Shown here piece by piece: positions 5,546 to 13,236 of a stretch of DNA of 14,909 bases. Source of the DNA: Bacteroidales bacterium (lineage in GTDB: Bacteria; Bacteroidota; Bacteroidia; Bacteroidales; Muribaculaceae); assembly GCA_004557195.1 (NCBI GenBank), contig SFER01000035.1, forward strand, positions 1 to 14,909, in the 5' to 3' direction. How positions within the stretch are numbered: position 1 is the stretch's first letter; each line of letters starts with the position of its first letter. The notes under the pieces were generated by a model. It was not told the origin of the DNA, did no database searches, and saw only the letters and a list, made by a program, of their open reading frames with translations. A program made the position numbers and the translations under genes.

Positions 5546-6595
5546 TTAGATTATGAGCATGGCATCGCCGTAGGCACCAAAGCGGTATTTCTCCTTGATA
5601 GCCACCTGATAGGCGTTCATCACATTATCGTAGCCACCAAATGCGGCGGTGAGCATGAGCATCACCGAATAGGGCATGTGGAAATTGGTAACAAAAGCAT
5701 CGGCAACCGAGAAATCGTAGGGCGGGAAAATGAATTTATTTGTCCAGCCATCGTAGGGCTTGATGTGTCCGTCCATGGCAGTAGTGCTTTCGAGGGCACG
5801 AAGCACCGACGCACCTACGGCACACACCTTGTGTCCGGCATCCTTGGTACTATTCACCTGTTGCACAAGAGTTTCATCTACAAGCATTTGCTCGCTGTCC
5901 ATGCGGTGCTTGGTGAGGTCTTCCACATCGATTTCGCGGAAATTACCGAGACCGAGGTGGAGAGTGAGGAACCCTTGGTTCACGCCCTTAATCTCCATTC
6001 TCTTGAGCAACTCGCGAGAGAAGTGGATTCCGGCGGCAGGAGCCACCACAGCACCTTCATTCTTGGCGAAGATGGTTTGATAGCGCTCGGCATCTTCGGG
6101 CACCGGCTCACGCTTGATATAGTAAGGGAGCGGAGTTTGACCGAGAGCGAAAAGGTTGGCTTTAAACTCGTCGTGCGGACCGTCGTAAAGGAAACGGAGA
6201 GTACGGCCGCGGGAAGTGGTATTGTCGATAACCTCGGCAACCATCGATTCATCCACGCCGAAATATAGTTTGTTACCAATACGGATTTTGCGCGCCGGCT
6301 CAACGAGCACATCCCAAAGTTTCAAGTCGGAATTAAGTTCGCGGAGCAAGAACACTTCGATTTTGGCGCCGGTTTTCTCCTTGTTGCCATAAAGTTTGGC
6401 AGGGAACACCTGCGTGTCGTTGAGGATAGCGAGGTCGCCATCGTCGAAATAGTTGATAAATTCTTTAAACAACTTGTGTTCAATCTCGCCTGTCTTCTTG
6501 TTGAGGACAAGCATTCTTGCCTCGTCACGCGACTCGGTAGGTTCGAGAGCAATGAGTTCTTCGGGCAATTTGTACTTAAATTCAGACAGTTTCAT
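5546..6595 (-). CDS. queA: S-adenosylmethionine:tRNA ribosyltransferase-isomerase
   Basis: Makes epoxyqueuosine by transferring the ribosyl part of SAM onto preQ1 at the wobble base of GUN-anticodon tRNAs. The 349-residue length matches the family. Signatures: MKLSEFKYKLPEELIALEP, SRDEARMLVL, LAILNDTQVFPAKLYG, TGAKIEVFLLREL, AAGIHFS, and HLGLGNFREIDVEDLTKHRMDSEQ. The C-terminal FIFPPYDF, VTNFHMPYSVMLML and GAYGDAMLI are also present. The start codon overlaps the truB stop (ATGA, 4 bases shared), so the two tRNA-modification genes are translationally coupled. It is the last gene of the ftsX operon. Confidence 0.95.
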   Translation of the reverse strand: MKLSEFKYKLPEELIALEPTESRDEARMLVLNKKTGEIEHKLFKEFINYFDDGDLAILNDTQVFPAKLYGNKEKTGAKIEVFLLRELNSDLKLWDVLVEPARKIRIGNKLYFGVDESMVAEVIDNTTSRGRTLRFLYDGPHDEFKANLFALGQTPLPYYIKREPVPEDAERYQTIFAKNEGAVVAPAAGIHFSRELLKRMEIKGVNQGFLTLHLGLGNFREIDVEDLTKHRMDSEQMLVDETLVQQVNSTKDAGHKVCAVGASVLRALESTTAMDGHIKPYDGWTNKFIFPPYDFSVADAFVTNFHMPYSVMLMLTAAFGGYDNVMNAYQVAIKEKYRFGAYGDAMLII

Positions 6596-7329
6596 ATCTT
6601 GTTATTATTTTGTTGATTTTCCCATTCTTCGAGAGTGAGGACTTCGGCATTTTCGAGCATCTCGACCATTTCGGGCACCGTGATGCACTTGTCGATAGAG
6701 ACATCGCCCACGCGAGTGCGCCTTAGGGCGGTGAGGTGAGCACCGCTACCGAGGGCGGCGCCGATGTCGCGGGCAAGCGCTCGGATGTAGGTGCCTTTGC
6801 TGCACACCACACGCAGGGTGAGGCGCGGCGAGGTCCAATCGAGCACCTCGATTTCGCTGATTACGAGTTCCTTCGCTTTAAGGTCGGGCTGGCGCCCTTT
6901 TCGAGCGATTTTGTAAGCCCTACGGCCATCTACCTTGCAAGCCGAGAAAGCCGGGGGCACCTGCATGATGTTGCCGGTGAATTGCGGCAACACACTGTCG
7001 ATGAGAGCGCGGTCGATATGCTCATGGGGATATGTGGCATCGATTTCGGTCTCGAGGTCGAACGACGGAGTGGTGGCGCCGAGGGTGATTTCGGCTACAT
7101 ACTCCTTCTCATGAGCTTGCAATTCATCGATTCGCTTGGTGGCTCGACCGGTGCACACAATCAACACCCCTGTTGCGAGGGGGTCGAGAGTGCCGGCGTG
7201 CCCCACCTTGAGGCGTTTCTTGCCCGAACGGCGTGCAAGTACACTGCGGATGCGCTTCACCGCATCGAAAGAGGTCCAGCGAAGCGGCTTGTCGATATAA
7301 AATATTTCTCCTTCAATCGGGTTGAGCAT
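6592..7329 (-). CDS. truB: tRNA pseudouridine(55) synthase
   Basis: Isomerises U55 in the T-loop of tRNAs. The 245-residue protein opens with GEIFYIDKPLRWTSFDAVKRIR. It then carries the catalytic motif VGHAGTLDPLATGVL, in which Asp49 is the nucleophile. Next come the family's KEYVAEITLG, PPAFSACKVDGRRAYKIARKG, and the motif CSKGTYIRALARDIGAALG. The C-terminal PUA domain of the long proteobacterial form is lacking, as is usual for the shorter Bacteroidota enzymes; the final stretch (LTLEEWENQQNNNKI) is low-complexity. It is 9 bases downstream of uppP and overlaps queA by 4 bases. Confidence 0.95.
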   Translation of the reverse strand: MLNPIEGEIFYIDKPLRWTSFDAVKRIRSVLARRSGKKRLKVGHAGTLDPLATGVLIVCTGRATKRIDELQAHEKEYVAEITLGATTPSFDLETEIDATYPHEHIDRALIDSVLPQFTGNIMQVPPAFSACKVDGRRAYKIARKGRQPDLKAKELVISEIEVLDWTSPRLTLRVVCSKGTYIRALARDIGAALGSGAHLTALRRTRVGDVSIDKCITVPEMVEMLENAEVLTLEEWENQQNNNKI

Positions 7330-7338
7330 AACGGCGGA

Positions 7339-8184
7339 TTAGGAGATTTGCAGATTCACATTGCAGAGCATCATGATGATAATCGCTCCACCCACAATAA
7401 TACGATAGTAGCCGAACGCCTTAAAACCGTATTTTGTGAGGAAATTGATAAAGAATTTTATCGCAAGAATCGCCACAATGAAAGCGACAACGTTGCCGAT
7501 GAGCAGAACATCCCAATTGGCAGCAAGAAGAGCGCGGCTCTCGGGATTGATGAAAAGTTTGAGCATCTTGTATGCCATAGCAGCAAACATGGTGGGCACA
7601 GCGAGGAAGAAAGAGAATTCGGCAGCAGTCTTGCGGCTCAAGCCCTGTTGCATACCACCCACAATTGTAGCCATCGAGCGCGAAACGCCCGGAATCATGG
7701 CAATACATTGGAACAAACCGATTTTCACAGCCTGGCGCTCGGAGATTTTCTCGTTGTCGTCTTCCACCTTGGTAAACCACTTATCGACAAAGAGCATCAA
7801 AACGCCTCCCACAACAAGCATAATAGCCACCACGAGCACACTCTCGAGCAGGCTATCGATGAGGTCGCTGAAGAGCAAGCCAAACACCGCCGCCGGGATG
7901 AAAGCCACGAAGAGTTTCCAATAGAAATCGTAGCGGGTGATAAACGCCTTGAAGCCGGTAACGCCTTCGGGAACCGGGTTTAACTTGAAGAAACGCTTAT
8001 AATAAAGCCAGATTACCGACAAAATTGCGCCAAACTGGATTATCACTGTAAAAGCCTTGGTAAAATCGTCAGGCTCCACACCGAGCACATTCTCGGCGAT
8101 AATCATGTGGCCTGTCGAAGAAACAGGAAGGAACTCGGTGAGACCCTCCACGATTGCTATCACAATCGACTGAAATATGTCCAT
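7339..8184 (-). CDS. uppP: Undecaprenyl-diphosphate phosphatase
   Basis: Integral membrane enzyme that dephosphorylates undecaprenyl diphosphate so the lipid carrier can be reused in peptidoglycan and surface polysaccharide synthesis (also called BacA, linked to bacitracin resistance). The 281 residues include the two family boxes: EGLTEFLPVSSTGH (about 13-26) with the catalytic Glu and Ser/His set, and PGVSRSMATIVGG (about 165-177) with the essential Arg. Several hydrophobic helices are visible, including those around 44-61, 92-106, 116-134 and in the C-terminal third. The N-terminal helix carrying MDIFQSIVIAIVEG is the normal start. It lies 18 bases downstream of the DUF3098 gene and 9 bases upstream of truB. 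Confidence 0.95.
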   Translation of the reverse strand: MDIFQSIVIAIVEGLTEFLPVSSTGHMIIAENVLGVEPDDFTKAFTVIIQFGAILSVIWLYYKRFFKLNPVPEGVTGFKAFITRYDFYWKLFVAFIPAAVFGLLFSDLIDSLLESVLVVAIMLVVGGVLMLFVDKWFTKVEDDNEKISERQAVKIGLFQCIAMIPGVSRSMATIVGGMQQGLSRKTAAEFSFFLAVPTMFAAMAYKMLKLFINPESRALLAANWDVLLIGNVVAFIVAILAIKFFINFLTKYGFKAFGYYRIIVGGAIIIMMLCNVNLQIS

Positions 8185-8202
8185 CTATTTATTCTGTTAT
8201 TG

Positions 8203-8499
8203 TTATTTATCTTCTTCTTTGTTTTTCTTGCGAGGAGAATAGATAATCGCAAAACCCATGAGCACAAAACCTACAAATGCCATTGTAGGACCCACAACAA
8301 TGCGGCGAGTGCTGAAGATGTCGGGATTGAACTCCTCGCCCGACGGCTCGCCGAGCATAAGCAAGAAGCCCACGAGAATTATCACTCCACACACAAGCAT
8401 GAGCAGGAAATTGATTTTTGTGAGAGGGAAATTGCCCTCTTTTATATCCACCTTGTCGGAAGATAGATTGAGTTTGTCTTTAAGACTTTGTTTAGCCAT
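8203..8499 (-). CDS. DUF3098 family small membrane protein
   Basis: A 98-residue protein with a charged N-terminal 25 residues and two hydrophobic helices. These are at about 28-47 (INFLLMLVCGVIILVGFLLM) and about 69-87 (VGPTMAFVGFVLMGFAIIYS). They are joined by a loop with GEEFNPDIFSTRRIVVGPT; the end is lysine-rich. This layout and the loop motif are those of DUF3098, a Bacteroidota family of unknown function regularly found between ftsX and uppP. The constant neighbourhood suggests a link with division or envelope synthesis, but that is inference only. It lies 21 bases after ftsX. Confidence 0.85.
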   Translation of the reverse strand: MAKQSLKDKLNLSSDKVDIKEGNFPLTKINFLLMLVCGVIILVGFLLMLGEPSGEEFNPDIFSTRRIVVGPTMAFVGFVLMGFAIIYSPRKKNKEEDK

Positions 8500-8520
8500 A
8501 GTGTATAAATAAGTTGTTTG

Positions 8521-9396
8521 TTATCTCTTGAAGAGCGCATCATAGTCGAGGCGCAGGTATTTATTAGCGGCAAAAAGTGTCGCAATCCAGCAAAGCAGTA
8601 TTCCGCAGAGCACCACAGCGCCCATCACACAGCCCACCTCCTCGGGCGACACCACCCAAGCGAGTTCGTCGCTCAACTGCAATGTGTAGTAAAGAGCCAC
8701 GGCAAGCAACAGATTGGCGAGAATGCCGGCAATGATGCCGTTGATGATGTTGGCACGGATAAAGGGACGGCGAATAAAGCCCGAAGTCGCACCCACGAGT
8801 TTCATAGTGTGAATGAGGAAACGCTTGGAATAGACACTCAGTCGCACAGTGTTGTTGATGAGGGCAACGGAGATAATCAGCAATATCAAAGCCACGGCGC
8901 CGAGCACGATAGCGGCGTGGCGCATATTCTCGTTCACCTTCTCGATGAGGTCGCGCTGGATATTGATTTCGTCCACTGCCGGACCTTGTGCGATAGCGGC
9001 ACAGATGGCATTGAGGCTATCCACCGAGGCATATTCGCTCTTCACATTCACCTCAAATTCGGCACTCAGCGGATTCACCCCGAGAGTGGCGATTAGATTC
9101 TCGCCGGTCTCCTTCTCCCATTCGGCAAGGGCATCCTCCTTGGAAACATAGCGCACCGAGGAGACAAACGGAGCCTTGTTGAGATATTGCTTCAAGGCAT
9201 TCACTTGATGCTCATCGGCACTCTCTTTGAGCACAATGTCAAACCCGATGTTCTCCTTGACATAACGGGTGAGATTCACTCCGGCTATGCCCATAACGCC
9301 AACAATTCCAAACAAGAGCAATACAAGCGACACACTGATAATGAGTGTGACGTTGGCATTGAAAAACGATACTCCTGATTTTTGACTTTCGCTCAT
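8521..9396 (-). CDS. ftsX: Cell division protein FtsX (permease-like)
   Basis: FtsX forms with the ATPase FtsE an ABC-like complex that controls peptidoglycan hydrolases at the septum. The 291-residue protein has TM1 at about 17-38 and a periplasmic domain of about 120 residues (VRYVSKEDALAEWEKETGEN). TM2-TM4 are at about 161-181, 217-239 and 254-277. The family signature RFLIHTMKLVGATSGFIRRPF is at about 192-212. I chose the ATG at 9396 (MSESQKSG); an ATG 10 codons earlier (9426) lies only about 12 bases after the predicted transcript start and adds residues unlike the family. FtsE is not in the window, which is common in Bacteroidota where the two genes are apart. First gene of the operon ftsX - DUF3098 - uppP - truB - queA. 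Confidence 0.92.
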   Translation of the reverse strand: MSESQKSGVSFFNANVTLIISVSLVLLLFGIVGVMGIAGVNLTRYVKENIGFDIVLKESADEHQVNALKQYLNKAPFVSSVRYVSKEDALAEWEKETGENLIATLGVNPLSAEFEVNVKSEYASVDSLNAICAAIAQGPAVDEINIQRDLIEKVNENMRHAAIVLGAVALILLIISVALINNTVRLSVYSKRFLIHTMKLVGATSGFIRRPFIRANIINGIIAGILANLLLAVALYYTLQLSDELAWVVSPEEVGCVMGAVVLCGILLCWIATLFAANKYLRLDYDALFKR

Positions 9397-9444
9397 AAAA
9401 CCATTTAATTTTTGCGTGGCGCACACACCACCGCTAATTTAGTG

Positions 9445-9476
9445 CAAAATTAATCAATAAAAGCCCCGTTGTCAAC
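9445..9476 (-). promoter_or_regulatory. Promoter of the ftsX-queA operon
   Basis: On the reverse strand TAATTTTG (9452-9445) is an exact -7 match and TTG (9475-9473) lies 20 bases upstream. Transcription would start near 9438, about 40 bases before ATG 9396. The -33 element is inside the right arm (as read on the - strand) of the hairpin that ends the upstream sulP gene. Confidence 0.7.
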
Positions 9477-9542
9477 ACTTTTACTCCCAAAAATTGTGAA
9501 ATATTGAATTTTGGGGCTTTTTGTGCCGACAACGGGGCTTTT
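9459..9542 (-). terminator. Nested hairpin terminator of sulP, overlapping the ftsX promoter
   Basis: AAAAGCCCCGTTGTC (9459-9473) and GACAACGGGGCTTTT (9528-9542) are perfect 15-base inverted repeats separated by 54 bases. Inside, CCCAAAAATT (9486-9495) pairs with AATTTTGGG (9507-9515), so the loop itself can fold. On the - strand, behind the sulP stop at 9566, the outer stem ends in TTTTATTG as a terminator should. A third copy of GGGGCTTTTT lies at 9513-9522. Confidence 0.65.
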
Positions 9543-9565
9543 TACCACTATTTTTAGCGCATGCG

Positions 9566-11278
9566 CTACCAACTAATCTGTCTGATGTGCTGACGATTCT
9601 CAACGAGCGAATTGGCAAGCACCACAGCCTTGGTGATGTGGTCGCAAATGTGGTCCTCACCTATCAAGTTGTGGATTTTGGCATTCTCGAGCACTGTGCG
9701 CACCTGCGGAGTTACACCCGAGAGAACCACATGTATCCCCTCGCTACGCGACGACGAGATAAGGGTCTCGAGGTTGTGAATACCGGTGGAATCGATAAAC
9801 GGCACATGGCGCATCCTTATAATTCTCACCATCGGCTTGTCGCCCATATTGTGCATCATCTCGTCAAACTTGTTGGCGATACCAAAGAAGAACGGACCGT
9901 CGATTTCGTAGATTTCAACACCGTCGGCTACATTGAGCACCTCTTTGTGAGTTACCTCGGTGCCATCGGAGATGTCGATTTGGTTGCTGAACACCTTGAT
10001 TTGAGTGTTTTCGGTTACACGACGCAAGAACAACAGGATTGCAAGCAACAACCCGATTTCAATCGCGATTGTGAGGTCGAAAATCACAGTGAGAAGGAAG
10101 GTTGTAACGAGCACTGCCACATCCGATTTGGGATTCTTGAGAATGCCTCTCACGGTGCGCCATCCGCTCATGTTATAAGCCACCACAACAAGCACACCGG
10201 CGAGACACGCCATCGGCACATAGTTGATAAGCGGCATGAGGAAAAGGAATATGAGCAGCAGCACGACAGCGTGAACCACGCCAGCCACCGGAGTGCGTCC
10301 GCCATTGGTGATATTGGTCATTGTGCGCGCTATCGCTCCGGTAACCGGGATACCGCCGAAGAACGGCACCACGATATTGGCGATGCCCTGCCCTATCAAC
10401 TCGGTGTTGCTGCGGGTGTTGTTACCTGTCGCGCCATCGGCAACGGTAGCAGAGAGTAGCGACTCAATAGCACCGAGAATGGCAATGGTAAATGCCGAAG
10501 GGAGAAGCAGATTCACAGTGTTCATGTCGAGCCCCAACTGGTGAGGTGCGGGGATGTCGTGAGACATTGCGCCAAATCGGTCGCCGATTGTCTCGATGCC
10601 GCTCACTCCCAAGAAAGTCTTGAGGCAATAGACCACCACCGTCATAACAATAATGGCGATGAGAGCACCGGGCAACTTGCGGCTCACACGCGGCGTGAGC
10701 GATATTATTATAATGGTGAACAGTCCCACGAGGAACGTTCCCACCGAGATTGTGTCGAAATGCTTGATATACACAATCCACTTGCCGATAAAATCAGATG
10801 GCACCTTGTCGATTGTGAGTCCGAACAAATCCACAATCTGAGTGGAGAAAATCGTGAGGGCGATACCGCTCGTGAAACCTACCACAATAGGATAAGGGAT
10901 AAACTTAATAATCGTTCCCAACTTGAACACACCCAGAATCACAAGTATCACACCCGCCATGAATGTGGCTACGGCAAGACCCGTCAAACCGAAATTTTGG
11001 ATGATGTTATACACAATGATGATAAATGCTCCTGTGGGACCACCAATCTGGACACTGTTGCCACCGAGCGCCGAAACAAGGAAACCTCCGATTATGGCAG
11101 TAATCAACCCCACAGTGGGCGTTACGCCACTCGCAATACCAAAAGCAATGGCAAGAGGGAGGGCAACGATACCCACAACAATGCCTGCCACCAAGTCATC
11201 CTTCAATTTTCCGACATTGTAATCTCTAATTTCCGTGAAGAACTTAGGCTTAAATTCTACCTTACTTGATAAATTCAT
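9566..11278 (-). CDS. SulP/SLC26-family inorganic anion transporter
   Basis: A 570-residue inner-membrane transporter. After a short cytoplasmic start, the first membrane segment carries the family pattern VGIVALPLAIAFGIASGVTP. The second part reads GLITAIIGGFLVSALGGNSVQIGGPTGAF, the classical SulP signature. About a dozen hydrophobic helices follow, including EGLLLAILLF-like stretches near 410-420. Residues about 454-560 form a cytoplasmic STAS domain with FIDSTGIHNLE (about 495-505), the site homologous to anti-sigma-factor antagonists. Members carry sulfate, bicarbonate, nitrate or dicarboxylates with sodium or proton coupling; the substrate cannot be told from sequence, and no carbonic anhydrase or sulfate genes are adjacent. 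It appears monocistronic with its own promoter and terminator. Confidence 0.92.
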   Translation of the reverse strand: MNLSSKVEFKPKFFTEIRDYNVGKLKDDLVAGIVVGIVALPLAIAFGIASGVTPTVGLITAIIGGFLVSALGGNSVQIGGPTGAFIIIVYNIIQNFGLTGLAVATFMAGVILVILGVFKLGTIIKFIPYPIVVGFTSGIALTIFSTQIVDLFGLTIDKVPSDFIGKWIVYIKHFDTISVGTFLVGLFTIIIISLTPRVSRKLPGALIAIIVMTVVVYCLKTFLGVSGIETIGDRFGAMSHDIPAPHQLGLDMNTVNLLLPSAFTIAILGAIESLLSATVADGATGNNTRSNTELIGQGIANIVVPFFGGIPVTGAIARTMTNITNGGRTPVAGVVHAVVLLLIFLFLMPLINYVPMACLAGVLVVVAYNMSGWRTVRGILKNPKSDVAVLVTTFLLTVIFDLTIAIEIGLLLAILLFLRRVTENTQIKVFSNQIDISDGTEVTHKEVLNVADGVEIYEIDGPFFFGIANKFDEMMHNMGDKPMVRIIRMRHVPFIDSTGIHNLETLISSSRSEGIHVVLSGVTPQVRTVLENAKIHNLIGEDHICDHITKAVVLANSLVENRQHIRQISW

Positions 11279-11362
11279 AGAATTGTAGTGTAAACATTAA
11301 TACTCACCGGGTTCACATCACATGATAACCGGCATTTAAAACAATCTTTTTCAAATTTTCCG

Positions 11363-11393
11363 CAAAATTAGCCAAAATAAGCACATCTACAAA
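11363..11393 (-). promoter_or_regulatory. Promoter of sulP
   Basis: TAATTTTG (11370-11363, reverse strand) with TTTG (11393-11390) at a spacing of 19 bases is the best promoter match in the window. The transcript would start near 11356, giving a leader of about 78 bases. In that leader an imperfect stem (AACCGG at 11327-11332 with CCGGGTT at 11307-11313, one bulged G) could form. Confidence 0.75.
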
Positions 11394-11438
11394 GCAAAAT
11401 GGCATTTTTCTGCTTTTCCATGCCGCAAACAGCAACAA

Positions 11439-11472
11439 CGGGCTTGCTATCGTATGATGCAAACCCGCTGAT
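11439..11472. terminator. Hairpin behind the transglutaminase-like gene
   Basis: CGGGCTTGC (11439-11447) pairs with GCAAACCCG (11459-11467) with one mismatch over an 11-base loop, about 23 bases beyond the - strand stop at 11490. On the - strand TTGTTGCTGTTT follows. A modest terminator separating this gene from the sulP promoter. Confidence 0.55.
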
Positions 11473-11489
11473 TTATTGTGAAAATTCTA

Positions 11490-12716
11490 TTATGGCGCAG
11501 TCCAGAACCAATCGGCATCGGAGGTTGCGACGGTGTATTTGCTATGCCCGGTGAGAGCGGCATTCTCGGGCACCAGGATTACATAATCGCATCTGCCTGC
11601 CTCGGTGTCGAAGCCGAAATGAGTGGGTATCACTATTGAGTAGGTATTGCGTGTCATGTAATCATCGAGATAATACTCTTTGCAACTTGCCTCGCGGTTG
11701 TTCCAGTTGGCATTCTCATTGAGATTGTACTCACCGCCGCCGATGCGCATTTCACGAAACTCCTTCACGCCGATGAGGTTGCCGTTGCCGTCGGTTACCC
11801 ACGATTCGTGAGTGGGGTCTATCCAAATCCAGCGTTTCAAGGTGTCGCTATACACGGTGTTGATAACATGGCACTCGCCCTTGAAATCGCGCGGCATACA
11901 GGTGATGAATCGTGACTTGAATCCCAATGCCAAATAGCACTCGTTGAGGAAAGTGGCAAGACCGCGGCAGTTGAGCCCTCGCGAGCCGTCAGAGCAAGCC
12001 TCCCACATTCCGAGGGCGTTGCAAGATTCCGGATTGGGGTGCATTCCGTCGTGCTGAATCGTGTTGTGAACCCAACTGAGCAGGTTTTTAATCCTTGAGA
12101 TTTCGTCGCCGTTGCCCGCTATGCTGTCGAGTTGGAAGAAATTGCGCACCGCTATGAGTCCGGGAGCGTCTGGCGATGAGTAGGTTATCTCGGGGAGCGT
12201 GTCGCGGCGCTCGCTCACACGGTATTCGCCCCCTTTGCGAAGCACTACAAGCGGATTGGAAGCCTCATAAACGCGCTCAATCAGCTCGTTGTATTCGCGC
12301 ATGTCGCGCACGTTGTTGAGGTCGTTGTCGATTGCGGCGTGAGCCACATCGCTCCAGCCATAATCAGCTGCAAGCGAGAGCCATTCCACTGCGGTGGCTT
12401 TGCGTCCCGCAAGCGAATACATGCAAGCGCCGTTGTAGTAGAGATTTGCTAGAGTTTCGTCGATTGCCGGGCGGAACTTCGCCTGTATCGAGTCGGGAAG
12501 CCCCTTGGTGGAAGAGACAAGTTCGAGCATAACCTGCTCTGCTTTCACATAGTCCTTGCATTTATAGAGCAAGGAGTCGAAACGGCTCTCGAGCGCACTT
12601 TGCTTGGCGGCATATTCCATTATTTCGCGCGGCGGCTGCTGTGCCATAGCAACTATTGTTGAGAGGGAGACCAGCAGAGCGGTTATTGCCGATTTTAAAG
12701 ACATCTTAGTTTTCAT
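11490..12716 (-). CDS. Secreted transglutaminase-like (papain-fold) protein
   Basis: A 408-residue protein with a Sec signal peptide (about residues 1-25, ending IVAMAQQ); the ATG at residue 5 is an alternative start. Residues 30-160 look helical and TPR-like (LANLYYNGACMYSLAGRKATAVEWLSLAADYGW). Residues about 205-330 form the transglutaminase-core fold. There the catalytic triad can be read as Cys250 in GLNCRGLATFLNE, His283 in GECHVINTVYS and Asp300 in WIWIDPTHE. All three residues are present, so an active cysteine peptidase or amidase is likely, acting in the periplasm or outside. The substrate is unknown. It is 73 bases downstream of tadA with no strong terminator between, so it may be read from the ansA promoter. 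I do not recognise a named family member. Confidence 0.85.
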   Translation of the reverse strand: MKTKMSLKSAITALLVSLSTIVAMAQQPPREIMEYAAKQSALESRFDSLLYKCKDYVKAEQVMLELVSSTKGLPDSIQAKFRPAIDETLANLYYNGACMYSLAGRKATAVEWLSLAADYGWSDVAHAAIDNDLNNVRDMREYNELIERVYEASNPLVVLRKGGEYRVSERRDTLPEITYSSPDAPGLIAVRNFFQLDSIAGNGDEISRIKNLLSWVHNTIQHDGMHPNPESCNALGMWEACSDGSRGLNCRGLATFLNECYLALGFKSRFITCMPRDFKGECHVINTVYSDTLKRWIWIDPTHESWVTDGNGNLIGVKEFREMRIGGGEYNLNENANWNNREASCKEYYLDDYMTRNTYSIVIPTHFGFDTEAGRCDYVILVPENAALTGHSKYTVATSDADWFWTAP

Positions 12717-12789
12717 TGCTGTGAATTTTTAAGTGGTTTTTATGGTTAGACGCGACAAGACGTCGAAAAGTTGCAATGAAATGAAAAAA

Positions 12790-13227
12790 CTATCTTTTTT
12801 TCTTGAAAAAGGACACTATGATTTGCGAGCACTCATCTTCGAGCACACCACCCACCACCTCGGTGCCTTTGGAGAATGGATTGTCGCAATAGGTGTGATA
12901 GCCCCGCTTGTCGTCGCGCGCGCCATAGACCACACGCTTAATCTGCGACCATCCGAGCGCAGCGGCACACATGAGGCAAGGCTCGACGGTTACATAAATC
13001 GTGCAATCCTTGAGATACTTTCCACCAAGCGTCTCGGCGGCGCTGGTGATGGCTTGCATCTCGGCATGTGCGGTAACATCGCGCAAAGCTTCGGTGAGAT
13101 TGTGAGCGCGGGCAATCACCATGCCACCGCACACAATCACCGCGCCGATAGGCACCTCGTCGCACGCCTCGGCACGCCGCGCCTCGGCTATCGCAAGCCG
13201 CATATATCTTTCATCTGCGCTCTCCAT
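12790..13227 (-). CDS. tadA: tRNA-specific adenosine deaminase (TadA-type nucleoside deaminase)
   Basis: Zinc-dependent deaminase that converts A34 of tRNA-Arg(ACG) to inosine. The 145-residue length is typical. It has YMRLAIAEARRAEACDEVPIGAVIV and the zinc/proton-shuttle motif HAEM (His54, Glu56). The second zinc motif is PCLMC (Cys84, Cys87). RVVYGARDDKRGY and the C-terminal helix end SFFKKKR. All catalytic residues are present. A guanine/cytosine deaminase relative is the alternative, but the N-terminal part and GARDDKRG favour TadA. The stop of ansA is 9 bases before its ATG, so the two form a unit. Confidence 0.9.
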   Translation of the reverse strand: MESADERYMRLAIAEARRAEACDEVPIGAVIVCGGMVIARAHNLTEALRDVTAHAEMQAITSAAETLGGKYLKDCTIYVTVEPCLMCAAALGWSQIKRVVYGARDDKRGYHTYCDNPFSKGTEVVGGVLEDECSQIIVSFFKKKR

Positions 13228-13236
13228 GGCTTCATG

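Noticed and set aside
6736..7983. A 415-residue open frame on the + strand across truB and uppP
   Set aside because: Antisense to two clearly assigned genes, crosses their boundary, His/Glu-rich with no membrane or domain pattern.
9521..11269. Long + strand frames (312 and 242 residues) opposite sulP
   Set aside because: The reverse strand encodes a complete SulP protein with STAS domain; the + frames have shadow composition and no start signals.
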